64,000 nt of DNA from Rattus norvegicus (taxonomy: Eukaryota; Chordata; Mammalia; Rodentia; Muridae). The notes below the pieces were generated by a model that did no database searches, had not been told where the DNA came from, and worked only from the letters and a program-made list of their open reading frames with translations. A program made the translations under genes and the position numbers. Position 1 is the stretch's first letter. Each line of letters starts with the position of its first letter. Shown one piece after another: positions 1 through 11,835 of this stretch. Location of the stretch: positions 41,973,550-42,037,549 of the forward strand of contig NC_086036.1 in the NCBI RefSeq assembly GCF_036323735.1. Direction: 5' to 3'.

Positions 1-217
1 CTCAAGAAGAACAGGAGGGATTTGACTCTATATTTGAAAGCTGTTTTGAAATCCTTTTGGATAGTTATTACTAGATTATGTATTTTTATTTATAATCCTA
101 GTAGTAGCGAATGCTCTTGGGTTAGACCTCTGTTATGCCAGTCCATTTGTGAAGGGTGTATTCTCCAAAGCTCCGAACTAGCTCCCTTTTGGCCCATTCT
201 TCCTGTTCTATTGTCAC
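1..217. other. Unassigned sequence
   Basis: No gene, RNA or repeat is recognised here. The sequence is ordinary AT-rich mammalian DNA that ends at the first base of the LTR-like element. Confidence 0.5.
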
Positions 218-694
218 TGTGAAAGACCCCCAGAGTGGGGAGGCCCTCACTCAAGTCTCAGGATGATGTGACCCCCGCAAGAACTCATGTAAGACTGTCC
301 TTGTTGTAATCACATGAGGTTTATAGATAGGAACCAGTGCACTGGGGTTGAGACTTGTATCCCACGCAGGGGCAGAGGAGTTCGACCCCAAACTCAATTT
401 TGGGGCTTATTTTATAGAGAAAATCACTCAGGCGGGAAGTAGTAGGCGCGTAACAATTTCATTGGCTCATTCAAATTGGCATACTCTATCTATAACGCAA
501 GTTTAGTCAACTTATCTAAGCAAACCATTTCCCTGCTCGTGTCTTTCTCAGAATTACTGAACCAGCCCTAATCCAGGCCAGATGGACTTGTCGTTAGCCT
601 ATTTCTTGGAACAGGAGGCTATGTCCCCAGGCTGGGTACCAGTAGGTCTCTGAGTGCTTGCAGTAGAGTTAACTATAAGTTTTTTATTCTTACA
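218..694 (-). mobile_element. Probable solo LTR of an endogenous retrovirus
   Basis: Read on the minus strand, a block of about 477 bp begins TGTAAGAATAAA and ends GGGGTCTTTCACA, the TG...CA layout with short inverted ends expected of an LTR. A CCAAT box (complement of 461-465) lies about 50 bp upstream of a TATAAAATAAG box (complement of 405-415), which sets the promoter direction on the minus strand. No internal retroviral genes flank it, so it would be a solo LTR left by recombination. I see no clear 4-6 bp target duplication at 214-217 versus 695-698, so the ends are approximate. The exact ERV family is not assigned. Confidence 0.6.
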
Positions 695-1981
695 ACTGTA
701 ACCACCTCTGAAGACAGCTTAGAAAATAGACTCACCCTGTGAACAGCACTCTCAAGTCTGAAAGTAGTTCCCATAGAGGCTTATTTGAATTTTGAATACT
801 TTTAGGCCCTTTTAGTCGATTGGCCTCATTTTGGCCAGTACAACTCTCTTAAAATATTGTGGACCATCTATTCCATTAATTTGACCTCATCTAATTTTGC
901 CAGAAACCATACCTAGCCTTGTTTGGGGGCGCATTCCTTTGTCTAGACTGAGTTTGTGTGTGTCAGACTGCCTGGGGACAACTTTCTTTAATATTGAAGA
1001 ACACTTTTTGCTTTAATGGGCCCTAGGAGGCACCTCTATAATTGCTTAGAGCTATTAACAAAGGGTTTTACATGTGTCCTTAGGTCAGAGAGTGCCTCTT
1101 TGCCATTCCATTGAGGGAGTGGAGCTGAGGCTATTGGATCTCCCAGTCCACGTCCTGCTCCTTTTTTCTTTCCTCTATAATTTGGTTGTCATCAGTTGGA
1201 TTTTCTTTTGCTGATCTCTTTCTTGTTCTATTGCGTTACTGTGTGTAGAGCCAGAAGCTACTTGGTGGCTCTCAGCTTTTTGCCTGGACATCTCAGGCAG
1301 ATGCAAATGTTTACAAAGTAAAATGTTACCTTCTGAGTTAACACTGGGAACATAATTTGCCAATCATTTTGTTACTTTTTTTTCCTTTGTTTTCATTGTT
1401 CTCAGCATCAAGTAACAGTTTTGCTACCATTTTACAGCTTTTGCTAATGGTTTATCATTTTTCAAATTCCAGAACTCCTCTTCCAAAGTCCTGCATTTTA
1501 GTTTTAAAGTATAGCAAGTTGATGTGTCTGGTGCTAACAGCTGGCTGCTGCTGGGAAATAAAGCATCCAAATTAGAGGTTTAAGGCATTAGCCACCATAA
1601 CTGCTCCAGTCTGTGATGACCGAGGTAGTTTGTATGGCTGGGTCTCTAGGGACTACTTCCTTGGGCCTCAGTAGTTACCTTCAGCAGAGCTAGCTCAGAT
1701 GATATTCTTCAGTGGAAAAAGGGTGCCCTGCCTCATGTGTCTCCTCAGTTAGTGACTTAATGGGGGCTTGCTCACTTGGTTCAGAAGGACAGAAGGCCTC
1801 TTGAAGAGGAAGCAAGGGTGGGCACTTATTTTACTGCATTCTGTTGGTTAATAGAAAGAAAGGGACCAGCTTAAGGAGTAGGGACCTAGATTTCAATTGT
1901 TGATGGGAAATAATGCAATTATGTTTCAAAGAACATGTTCATAGTATGAGGTGAAGAATTACATTATTTTTTTTCAAAATA
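695..1981. other. Unassigned non-coding sequence
   Basis: No coding exon or recognisable repeat is supported. The short open frames (for example 1175-1363 minus and 1357-1575 plus) have no domain character and lie in T-rich sequence. Confidence 0.5.
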
Positions 1982-2046
1982 GACACACACACTCTTGCAC
2001 ACATGTGGGCGTGTGCACACACATACATGGTCATGCATACACATAT
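1982..2046. repeat. Interrupted CA/TG-rich simple repeat
   Basis: A degenerate run of CA dinucleotides broken by CATGTGGGCGTGTG and similar words, typical of a decayed CA microsatellite. Confidence 0.6.
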
Positions 2047-2149
2047 ACTGTGTATGTTTAATTTTAAAGTAGTTGCATAACAATTTGTAAAAGTTGTACC
2101 ATTCTGCATTTCTTTTAGAACTTGGCAGTGGTAACCATTTAAACTTCAG

Positions 2150-2575
2150 CCATTTTGATGTCTTGGCGGTGTACCATTATAGTTTTGGCATTTATCATAT
2201 GTTACTTGCTAGTAAGAGACTTCACTCATGATAGTAAATCAGCATTGCATCTGATGCGATCACCTAGGAGGTGGGCCTCTGGTCACTCCTGTAGCTAATT
2301 ATATTATTTGAGAGGAGAACATTGCACTGTGGCAGTGCTATTCCCTGGTTGGGATCCTGCACTGTGAAAGTGGAGAAAGGGAAGTGAGCTGCAGCCTGCA
2401 CTCATTCCTCTCTGCTTCCTGACTATGGATGGGATGTGACCAGCTTCTTCAAATCCTGCTGCACTGAATTCCCGCCATGCTGAACTATACCTTGAAGTAT
2501 GAACTAAAATAAAAGCCTCCTCTCTTAAGTGGCTTATGTTAGGTAAATTTTATCACAACCACAGGAAAATCTAAA
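2150..2575 (+). repeat. Old rodent dispersed repeat, MaLR-like or unclassified
   Basis: The block contains GGTGGGCCTCTGG, TCTGCTTCCTGACT and GATGTGACCAGCTTC, and ends with a module of the form GAACTAAAATAAAAGCC...TTTTATCACAACCACAGG. Similar end modules, with an AATAAA-like word followed by TTATCACA, occur at 49345-49425. From family knowledge these words belong to a common rodent dispersed repeat whose RepeatMasker name I cannot fix from sequence alone. Boundaries are approximate. Confidence 0.5.
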
Positions 2576-2582
2576 TCTTGCC

Positions 2583-2720
2583 TTTATTTTGTTTTTTTTT
2601 AAATAGTTTCAGAATGTAAGCAAGCCCCAAACTCATTTTATAGCCCAAGCTGGCCTCAAGCTTAGCTTAGCTGAGATTACAGTCAGCCCAGGTCCATCGC
2701 ACACCTGTACCCCTGGTTTA
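2583..2720 (-). repeat. Degenerate B1-like SINE fragment
   Basis: After a T-rich run, TAGCCCAAGCTGGCCTCAAG matches the B1 motif that reads on the complement as a 7SL-derived Alu-like core. The remainder is too diverged to delimit. Confidence 0.45.
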
Positions 2721-2903
2721 GAGACAAGTCTGCTCAGCTTGCATCTCTTTCTTTACCTGGCCATTTGAGGAAGAGGCTAAAGAAGAATTCAGTTTCCCGC
2801 TCTCTTCAAGTAAATGTTTAAACAGTTGGTTTCCAGTTACATTTTATCAAATTTCTCCAGTTTATTCTAAGTGAAAGAGCAGGGAGATTAATTCATTATC
2901 TTT

Positions 2904-3640
2904 TTTCTTTTTTCTTTAATCTTTATTAACTTGAGAATTTCTTATTTACATTTCGATTGTTTTTCCCCTTTCCGATTTCCTGGCCAACATTCCCCTAGCC
3001 CCTCCCTATTCCCTTCTATATTGGCCTCCCCTGCCCATCCTCCCCCCATTACCACCCTCCCCCCAACAATCACATTCACTGGGGGTTCAGTCTTGGCAGG
3101 ACCAAGGGCTTCCCCTTCCATTGGTGCCCTTACTAGGCAATGAATATTGCTACCTATGAGGTCAGACTCCAGGGTCAGTCCATGTATAGTCTTTAGGTAG
3201 TGGCTTAGTCCCTGGAAGCTCTGGTTGGTTGGCATTGTTGTTCATATGGGGTCTCAAGCCCCTTCAGGCTCTTCCAGTCCTTTCTAAGATTCCTTCAATG
3301 GGGGTCCCGTTCTCAATTCAGTGGTTTGCTGCTGGCATTCACCTATGTATTTGCTGTATTCTGGCTGTGGCTCTCAGGAGAGATCTACATCCGGTTCCTG
3401 TCAGCCTGCACCTCTTTGCTTCATCCATCTTATCTAGTTTGGTGGCTGTATATGTATGGGTCACATGTGGGGCAGGCTCTGAATGGGTGTTCCTTCAGTC
3501 TCAGTTCTAAACTTTGCCTCCTTATTCCCTCCCAAGGGTATTCTTGTTCCCCTTTTAAAGAAGGAGTGAAGGATCTGCATTTTGGCCATCCTTCTTGAGT
3601 TACATTGTTCTGTGCATCTTAGGTAATTCGAGCATTTGGG
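2904..3640 (-). other. L1-A 3' UTR with G-rich polypurine tract
   Basis: This is the region between the ORF2 stop position (about 3641) and the A-rich tail. The complement of about 2990-3080 is very rich in G runs, the known polypurine tract of rat L1 3' UTRs and a possible G-quadruplex region. The tail on the minus strand reads AAGTTAATAAAGATT followed by interrupted A runs. Confidence 0.8.
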
Positions 3641-6600
3641 CTAATATCCACTTATCAATGAGTGCATACCATGTGTGTTTTACTGTGATTGGGTTACCTC
3701 ACTCAGGATGATATTTTCCAGTTCCATCCATTTGCCTATGAATTTCATAAAGTCATTGTTTTTGATAGCTGAGTAGTATTCCATTGTGTAGATGTACCAC
3801 ATTTTCTGTATCCATTCTTCTGTTGAAGGTCATCTGGGTTCTTTCCAGCTTCTGGCTATTATAAATAAGGCTGCTATGAACATAGTGGAGCACGTGTCTT
3901 TTTTATATGTTGGGGCATCTTTTGGGTATATGCCCAAGAGAGGTATAGCTGGGTCCTCAGGTAGTTCAATGTCCAATTTTCTGAGGAACCTCCAGACTGA
4001 TTTCCAGAATGGTTGTACCAGTCTGCAATCCCACCAACAATGTAGGAGTGTTCCTCTTTTTCCACATCCTAGCCAGCATCTGCTGTCACCTGAGTTTTTG
4101 ATCTTAGCCATTCTGACTGGTGTGAGGTGAAATCTCAGGGTTGTTTTGATTTGCATTTCCCTTATGACTAAAGATGTTGAACATTTCTTTAGGTGTTTCT
4201 CAGCCATTCGTCATTCCTCAGCTGTGAATTCTTTGTTTAGCTCTGAACCCCATTTTTTAATAGGGTTATTTGTCTCCCTGCGGTCTAACTTCTCGAGTTC
4301 TTTGTATATTTTGGATATAAACCCTCTATCTGTTGTAGGATTGGTAAAGATCTTTTCCCAATCTGTTGGTTTTCGTTTTGTCCTAACCACAGTGTCCTTT
4401 GCCTTACAGAAGCTTTGCAGTTTTATGAGATCCCATTTGTTGATTCTTGATCTTAGAGCATAAGCCATTGGTGTTTTGTTCAGGAAATTTTTTCCAGTGC
4501 CCATGTGTTCTAGATGCTTCCCCACGTTTTCTTCTATTAGTTTGAGTATATCTGGTTTGATGTGGAGGTCCTTGATCCACTTGTACTTAAGTTTTGTACA
4601 GGGTGATAAGCATGGATCAATCTTTATTCTTCTACATGTTGACCTCCAGTTGAACCATCACCATTTGCTGAAAATGCTATCTTCGTTCCATTGGATGGTT
4701 TTGGCTCCTTTGTCAAAAGTCAAGTGACCATAGGTGTCTGGGTTCATTTCTGGGTCTTCAATTCTATTCCATTGGTCTATCTGTCTGTCTCTGTACCAAT
4801 ACCATGCAGGTTTTATCACTATTGCTCTGTAATACTGCTTGAGTTCAGGGATAGTGATTCCCCCTGAAGTCCTTTCATTGTTGAGGATAGTTTTAGCTAT
4901 CCTGGGTTTTTTGTTATTCCAGATGAATTTGGAAATTGTTCTGTCTAACTCTCTGAAGAATTGGATTGGTATTTTGATGGGGATTGCATTGAATCTGTAG
5001 ATCGCTTTTGGTAAAATGGCCATTTTTACTATATTAATCCTGCCAATCCATGAGCATGGGAGATCTTTCCATCTTCTGAGGTCTTCTTCAATTTCTCTCT
5101 TCAGAGGCTTGAAGTTCTTATCATACAGATCTTTTACTTGCTTGGTTAAAGTCACACCGAGGTATTTTATATTATTTGGGACTATTATGAAGGGTGTTGT
5201 TTCCCTAATTTCTTTCTCGGCTTGTTTGTTTTTTGTGCAGAGGAAGACTACTGACTTATGTGAGTTAATTTTATACCCAGCCACTTTGCTGAAGGTGTTT
5301 ATCAGCTTTAGTAGTTCTCTGGTGGAACTTTTGGGATCACTTAAATATACTATCATATCATCTGCAAATAGTGATTTTTGACTTCTTCTTTTCCAATCTG
5401 TATCCCCTTGATCTCCTTTATTGTCTGATTACTCTGGCTAGAACTTCAAGAACTATATTGAATAAGTAGGGAGAGATTGGGCAGCCTTGTCTAGTCCCTG
5501 ATTCTAGTGGGATTGCTTCAAGTTTCTCTCCATTTAGTTTAATGTTAGCGACTGGTTTTCTGTATATGGCTTTTACTATGTTTAGGTATGGGCCTTGAAT
5601 TCCTATTCTTTCCAGGACTTTTATCATGAAGGGGTGTTGAATTTTGTCAAATGCTTTCTCAGCATCTAATGAAATGATCATGTGGTTTTTATCTTTCAGT
5701 TATTTTATATAGTGGATTACGTTGATGGTTTTCCGTATATTAAACCAATGCTGCATGCCCGGGATGAAGACTACTTGATCGTGGTGGATGATTGTTTTGA
5801 TGTGCTCTTGAATTCGGTTTGCCAGAATTTTATTGAGTATTTTTGCATCGATATACATAAGGGAAAATGGTCTGAAGTTCTCTTTCTTTGTTGGGTCTTT
5901 GTGTGGTTTAGGCATAAGAGTAATTGTGGCTTCATAGAAGGAATTCGGTAGCACTCTATCTGTTTCAATTTTGTGGAATAGTTTGGATAGTATTGGTATG
6001 AGGTCTTCTGTGAAGGTCTGATAGAATTCTGCACTGAACCCATCTGGACCTGGGCTCTTTTTGGTTGGGAGACCTTTAATGACTGCTTCTATTTCTTTAG
6101 GAGTTATGGGCTTGTTTAAATCGTTTATCTGTTCCTGATTTAACTTCTGTACCTGGTATCTGTCTAGGAAATTGTGCGTTTCCTGCAGATTTTCAAGTTT
6201 TGTTGAATATAGGCTTTTGTAGTAGGATCTGATGATTTTTTGAATTTCCTCTGAATCTGTAGTTATATCTCCCTTTTCATTTCTGCTTTTGTTAATTTGT
6301 ACACACTCTCTGTGTCCTCTCGTTAGTCTGGCTAAGGGTTTATCTATCTTGTCGATTTTCTCAAAGAACCAACTTTTGGTTCTGTTGATTCTTGTATAGT
6401 CCTTTTTGTTTCTACTTGGTTGATTTCAGCTCTGAGTTTGATTATTTCCTGCCTCTACTACTCCTGGGTGTATTTGCTTCCTTTTTTTCTAGAGTTTTTA
6501 GGTGTGCTGTCAAGCTGCTGATATATGCTCTCTCCTGTTTCTTTCTGCAGGCACTCAGAGCTATGAGTTTTCCTCTTAGCACAGCTTTCATTGTGTCCCA

Positions 6601-7452
6601 TAAGTTTGGGTATGTTGTACCTTCATTTTCATTAAATTCTAAGAAGTCTTTAATTTCTTTCTTTATTTCTTCCTTGACCAGGTTATCGTTGAGTAGAGCG
6701 TTGTTCAACTTCCATATATATGTGGGCATTCTTCCCTTATTGTTATTGAAGACCAGCTTTAGCCCATGGTGGTCTGATAGGATGCATGGGATTATTTCTA
6801 TCTTTCTGTATCTGTTGAGGCCTGCTTTATGACCAATTATATGATCAATTTTGGAAAAAGTACCATGAGGTGGTGAGAAGAAGGTATATCCTTTTGTTTT
6901 AGAATAGAATGTTCTATAAATATCTCTTAAGTCCATTTGGTTCCTGACTTCTCTTACTGTGTCTTTGTCCCTGTTTAATTTCTGTTTCCATGATCTGTCC
7001 ATTGATGAGAGTGGGGTGTTGAAATCTCCTACTATTATTGTGTGAGGTGCAATGTGTGCTTTGAGCTTTAGTAAGGTTTCTTTTATGTATGTAGGTGCCC
7101 TTGTATTTGGAGCATAGATATTTAGGATTGAGAGTTCATCTTGATTGAATTTTCCTTTGATGAATATGAAATGTCCTTCCTTGTCTTTTTTGATGACTTT
7201 TAGTTGAAAATTAATTTTATTCGATATTAGAATGGCTACTCCAGCTTGCTTCTTCAGACCATTTGCTTGGAAAATTGTTTTCCAGCCTTTCACTCTGAGG
7301 TAGTGTCTGTCTTTGTCTCCGAGGTGTGTTTCCTCTAGGCAGCAGAATGCAGGGTCCTCATTGCGTATCCAGTTTGTTAGTCTATGTTTTTTTATTGGAG
7401 ATTTGAGACCTTTGATGTTGAGAGATATTAAGGAGTGTTGCTTCCTGTTATA
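3641..7452 (-). pseudogene. L1-A ORF2 pseudogene (endonuclease-reverse transcriptase)
   Basis: This corresponds to the intact 1275-aa ORF2 of L1-D, but only disconnected open segments remain. They are an endonuclease segment at 6442-7293, reverse-transcriptase pieces at 5700-5954, 5418-5681 and 4658-5356, and C-terminal pieces at 4211-4525 and 3830-4207. A 1-nt deletion immediately upstream of the FADD reverse-transcriptase motif (near 5373-5380) and another near 5419-5422 shift the frame relative to L1-D. The original start codon position near 7450 no longer reads ATG. Several of the lesions between 4686 and 7037 are shared exactly with L1-C. No functional product is expected. Confidence 0.92.
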
Positions 7453-7487
7453 TTTGTGAGATTATGTTTGTATGCTTTTCTTCTCTC

Positions 7488-7514
7488 TTTTTTTTTTTTT
7501 TTTTTTTTTTTTTT
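7488..7514. repeat. 27-nt T homopolymer in the L1-A ORF1-ORF2 spacer
   Basis: An uninterrupted T run, or A run in the L1 sense, sits where L1-D has only CTTTGTTTTGTTGCC. It is probably a secondary homopolymer expansion inside the old element. Confidence 0.85.
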
Positions 7515-7527
7515 GTTGCCAAGACAA

Positions 7528-8713
7528 TTAGTTTCTTGCTTTTTCTAGGGTGTAGCTTGCCTCCTTATGTTGGGCTTTACCATTCATTATCCTTTATAGG
7601 GCTGGATTTGTAGAAAGATACTGTGTAAATTTGGTTTTGTCATGGAGTCTTGGTTTCTCCATCTATGTTAATTGAGTGTTTTGCGGGAAACAGTAACCTG
7701 GGCTGACATTTGTGTTCTCTTAGGGTCTGCATGTCATCTGTCCAGGATCTTCTGGCTTTCATAGTCTCTGGTGCAAAGTCTGGTGTAATTCTGATAGGTC
7801 TGCCTTTATATGTTACTTGATCTTTTTCCCTTACTGCTTTTAATATCCTTTCTTTATTTTGTGCATTTGGTGTTTTGACTATTATGTGACGGGAGGATTT
7901 TCTTTTCTGGTCCAATCTATTTGGAGTTCTGTAGGCTTCTTGTATGTCTATGGGTATCTCTTTTTTTAGGTTAGGGAAGTTTTCTTCTATGATTTTGTTG
8001 AAGACATTTACTGGTCCTTTGAGCTGGAAGTCTTCACTCTCTTCTATACCTATTATCCTTAGGTTTGATCTTCTCATTGAGTCCTGGATTTCCTGTATGT
8101 TTTGGACCAGTAGCTTTTTCTGTTTTACATTATCTTTGACCGTTGTTTCGATGATTTCTATGGAATCTTCTACTCCTGAGATCCTGTCTTCTATCTCTTT
8201 TTTTTTTTTTGGTTCTTTTTTTCGGAGCTGGGGACCGACCCAGGGCCTTGCGCTTCCTAGGTAAGTGCTCTACCACTGAGCTAAATCCCCAGCCCCCTGT
8301 CTTCTGTCTCTTGTTTTCTGTTCGTGATGCTTATATCTACCGCTCCTTGTCTCTTCCTTTGGTTTTCTATATCCAGGGTTGTTTCCCTGTGTCCTTTCTT
8401 TATTGCTTCTATTTCCATTTTTAATTCCTTCATCTGTTTGATTGTGTTTTCCTGGAATTCTCTCAGGGATTTTTGTGATTCCTCTGAATAGGCATCTACT
8501 TGTTCATTTATGTTTTCCTGCGTTTCTCTAAGGGAGTTCTTCATGTCTTTCTTGAAGTCCTCCAGCATGATGATCAAATGTGATTTTAATTCTAGATCTT
8601 GCTTTTCTGGTGTGTTTGGATGTTCAGTGTTTGCTTTGGTGGGAGAATTGGGCTCCGATGATTCCATGTTGTCTTGGTTTCTGTTGCTTGGGTTCCTGTG
8701 CTTGCCTCGCCAT
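7528..8713 (-). pseudogene. L1-A ORF1 pseudogene interrupted by an ID SINE
   Basis: This aligns with the 350-aa ORF1 of L1-D. The original start region at about 8711-8713 is followed by a 2-nt deletion (GCGAGG instead of GCGAGAGG in the sense direction), which puts the first codons out of frame. The open piece 8281-8667 retains the N-terminal part and coiled coil, and 7640-8077 retains the RNA-recognition and C-terminal domains. Between them an ID element has been inserted with a 16-bp target duplication. The protein is destroyed. Confidence 0.9.
8199..8295 (-). mobile_element. ID SINE (BC1/tRNA-Ala derived) nested in L1-A ORF1
   Basis: The complement reads GGGGCTGGGGATTTAGCTCA..., with the pol III A box region, the B box GGTTCGGTCCC-like segment (here one base changed, GGTCGGTCCC), the CTCCGAAAAAAAGAACC tail and a final A run. 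It is flanked by CCTGTCTTCTATCTCT (8183-8198) and CCTGTCTTCTGTCTCT (8296-8311), a 16-bp target duplication with one mismatch. It inserted after L1-A. Confidence 0.95.
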
Positions 8714-9534
8714 CAGGTTGTCTCTGGTGTTACCTTGTTCTGCTATGTCTGACATCGGCTAGACTGTCCTATAGGCCTGTGTGTGAGGAGTGCTGTAGAC
8801 GTGTTTTCCTGTTTTCTTTCAGCTAGTTATAAGAACAGAGTGTTCTGCTTTTGGGCGTGTAGTCTCTCCTGTCTACTGGTCTTCAGCTGTTCCCGTGGGA
8901 CTGTGTCCTGAGTCCACCAGGCAGGTCGCTTGGAGCAGAAAAGTTGGTCTTACCTGTGGTCCCGAGGCTGAGTTTACTTGTGGAGGGCTGCTTTTGAGCT
9001 CTCGGTGAGGGCGGCAACCAGGAGGGCCTGTGCTGCCTTTTCCCGGGGCCCCTGTGCACCGGGGTCCCATATGGCGTTAGGTGTTTTCCTCTGGAGTCAG
9101 AAATGTGGGCAGAGTGTAGTCTCTTCTGGCTTCCCAGGCGTGTCTCCCCCTCTGAAGGTTTAGCTCTCCCTCCCCTGGGATTTGGGTGCAGAGAACTGTT
9201 GACTGTGTTCCTTCAGGTCCGGGTTATGTCTGGACTAAGGGGGATCTGCTGTTCGAGTGCCCCTATCTTCTGGTTCCCAGAGGTTGTATACAGTTTCCTC
9301 TTGGGCCAGGGATGTGGGGAGGGGTGGGCAGTATTGGTGGTCTCTCCCGCTCTGCAGTGTCAGGAGTGCTCACCTGTCTGGGAGGTGAGCTCTCTCTCCC
9401 AAGGGGTTTGGGAGCAGTGAGCTGTGGGTTGGGATCACTGAGGTTGGGGCTCCAGTTAAAAACTAGAAGTGTCCAGTCTCAGAGGAATTTTGCCCCTGTG
9501 TGTCCTGAGTCCACCAGGCAGGTCGCTTGGAGCC
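8714..9534 (-). promoter_or_regulatory. L1-A 5' UTR: one complete monomer plus a 33-bp stub
   Basis: This is the GC-rich left end of the element. The word TGTCCTGAGTCCACCAGG starts at 8904 and again at 9501, a 597-bp period, so the 5' end stops 33 bp into a second monomer. In rat L1 the left-end monomers carry the internal RNA polymerase II promoter (established for the family). This copy has lost some of the CpGs seen in L1-D. Confidence 0.8.
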
Positions 9535-9548
9535 AATTCATTATCTTT

Positions 9549-10739
9549 ATAGTTACTATTTCATAATCTGACAGATTTGGTGAGCCACCTTTAAATCAAT
9601 AATGCACATTATGTAAAGACCCGTATAATAAAGCCACAGGTTTTTTTTCTCTCTCCGAGGTCCCGTTTTGCTGACAAACATTTTTGTCACATTTGACAAG
9701 TAACAGGTGCTAAGATCTTGTTTCAGGGAATAAAGGGTCTGGGTCACCGTGTTCATTAATTAAATTCAGAAATTTTCTTCCTCCCTGGCTAATCATTCTC
9801 ATTTGACACCAGTCTATACTCTGTGCCTCTGGCTTGCTTGCCGTTACCTGTTTTTTTGGCTGTGATTTTTTTTTTCCAGACAATAGTATAATTTTAAAAT
9901 GTAGTTTATCTTGTTATATCTTTTCTCTATATTTTAAGGACTTTTCTTATAATTCAAAACAGATGTGATTTATTATACCCATGAGAGGAAATGTGATCTT
10001 CCACCGTGCCTGCTTGACTTCAGATTAATATGGTTAGTCAACCTGCTCAGCCTGCTATAACTATAGAACTTTCCTTGTTCTTGCCCACCACTCCAACAGT
10101 GTTCCTGCCTCATGGCCTTTGGGCTTTCTGTTTCCTATTTAGAGTGCTTTCCTCTTAGGTGCCCACATGAATTGCTTTATGTCTGCAACCTGATCCCATC
10201 AGAGAGAGCCTTCCCCAAGCATAATGGAAGTCATTGTCACATCTCTCCTGTCACAGTTTATCAAAGCTCTGAGGTGTGTGCCAAGTGGATATAAATGGGT
10301 ATTAATATTCCTGTTCTGTACAGCTGGACAGGTTGGAGAAAAACTTATTTGCCATGTAGTCCAGTGAGAAATGGGCCTAGTATCTACAGTAGTGCCCTAA
10401 ATATTTGATGCTTGTGAGTAGAAAGGAATTACGAAAGTTTTCTTAAAGTACAAACTGTGCACACAAGTACATGGGGGTGACTTTGTGTAGCCACAGGTGA
10501 GGCTACAGAGAGGAAACCACATTTGCAAGAGGCTTTAAGAAGTGAGTGAGAAGTGACCGAGAAAGAATCTGAGAATTGGGAAGAATGTATTAGTGATTAA
10601 GTGCAGTAAGAGTGAACCTTAGATTAGTTGTCCATACATGTGTTTATTTTGTCTCCCTTGTTGCTTTTATTTAAATAAATCTGCTATGTGAGTAGTTTGT
10701 ATTATCCTCCTATAGATTGTCAGAAACAAAGATCAACAA
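9549..10739. other. Unassigned non-coding sequence
   Basis: No domain-bearing frame or clear repeat is visible. Weak open frames such as 10112-10294 have no family resemblance that I recognise. Confidence 0.5.
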
Positions 10740-10745
10740 TATCTA

Positions 10746-10816
<71 letters not shown>
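10740..10816. repeat. Tetranucleotide microsatellite (TCTG)n(TCTA)n
   Basis: A short TCTG run passes directly into about fifteen uninterrupted TCTA units, a compound GATA-type microsatellite. It is probably polymorphic between strains. Confidence 0.97.
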
Positions 10817-10817
<1 letters not shown>

Positions 10818-11520
10818 AATCTCTGTGTAGTGTAGCTAACTTATACCATGTAAAATATAGTAGCTCAGTCAGGACACCATTTGATCTTCAGGAGTCTGCT
10901 GTCTTTGTTCTTATTTCATACAACTCAATATTGTTTCAAAAAAATTATGTAGACCCTTAACATGTCTAGTGAGTTTGCCTTGTTCTGAAGTCACTCGTGG
11001 ATGGGGAGGATGGATAGCTGATGGATTGAGGATATAAATAACCTAATGTGGTATCCAATATACTAGCTGCTCATGAATAGTAATGAGTAACCAGGTCAGT
11101 CTATGGGCATAAGGACAGCAAATACCAGGTTGTTGACTCCATTGCTTTTTTTTCTTAATCCCTTGATCCCTTCCTCTGTCTAGTAAAGAGGTAAAACTAG
11201 ACACCAGAGTATGGGAGAGATTGCAGTGAGTATTTAGATGAACTTTGTGAAGGAGAACTCCTGGGAAGAAATGTTTTCAGAGACTGATTGACTGATTTGG
11301 ACTCCAGTTATGTGGAGAAGTTGGAATGTTGCAGGTCGACAGCTAATTACCTTATGTCTGGCTAGCTTAGCCCCATGAATAGCCAGCCTTACTCATGTTT
11401 GTGTCAGAAATAACATTCTGTGACTAGTAGGTAAAAATCTTTTATTTTATTGTTTTCAGTTTGGATCTGCTGTAAAGCTGCCCTGCTCCCCCCAACTCCC
11501 ACTTCCCCCGCCACTGGCTT
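10817..11520. other. Unassigned non-coding sequence
   Basis: Nothing recognised apart from pyrimidine-rich DNA at 11480-11520 leading into a B1 element. Confidence 0.5.
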
Positions 11521-11523
11521 TTC

Positions 11524-11690
11524 TTTTTCTTTCAGTTTTTGCAAGACAGGATTTCCCTATGTCTTTCCCTATTTCTGACTATCCTGAAACTTACTTTGTA
11601 GAGCAGACTGACCTTGAACTAACAGATCTGCCTGCTTCTTCTTCCTGAGTACTGGGACTAAAAGCATGCACCATCACGCCCAGCTGATAA
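11524..11690 (-). mobile_element. B1 (Alu-like, 7SL-derived) SINE, diverged
   Basis: On the minus strand the element reads from about 11685 (GCTGGGCGTGATGGTGCATG...) through CCCAGTACTCAGGAAG, GGCAGATCTGTTAG and CAAGGTCAGTCTGCTCTAC to a degenerate A/G-rich tail near 11525. These are the B1 core words with several substitutions. Confidence 0.85.
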
Positions 11691-11835
11691 AAACCTTTTA
11701 CAGTTGACTAGACCGCTGGCTTCTACCAAAAGCAAATAGTGTCATCAGATAGCATCTTAGGATAGCAAAACTTCCTCCCTTTTGCTGTACTTGTGTCTCT
11801 GATTCACCCACTACTATATTTTTATCTCACAACCA

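Larger units (their letters stand above)
2904..9534 (-). mobile_element. L1-A: near-full-length, broken rat LINE-1
   Basis: The element lies on the minus strand and runs from the A-rich 3' end (2904) to the 5' UTR (9534). It is flanked by a perfect 14-bp target-site duplication, AATTCATTATCTTT, at 2890-2903 and 9535-9548. In transcript order it holds a 5' UTR with one complete monomer plus 33 bp of a second, an ORF1 remnant interrupted by an ID SINE, an inter-ORF spacer with a 27-nt A run (T run at 7488-7514), an ORF2 remnant broken by several frameshifts, and a G-rich 3' UTR. It cannot make functional ORF1 or ORF2 protein. Positions 4686-7037 are nearly identical to L1-C, discussed as a finding. 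Confidence 0.95.

Noticed and set aside
10688..10960. Plus-strand frame with a repeated Ser-Ile-Tyr-Leu pattern
   Set aside because: It is the translation of the TCTA microsatellite.
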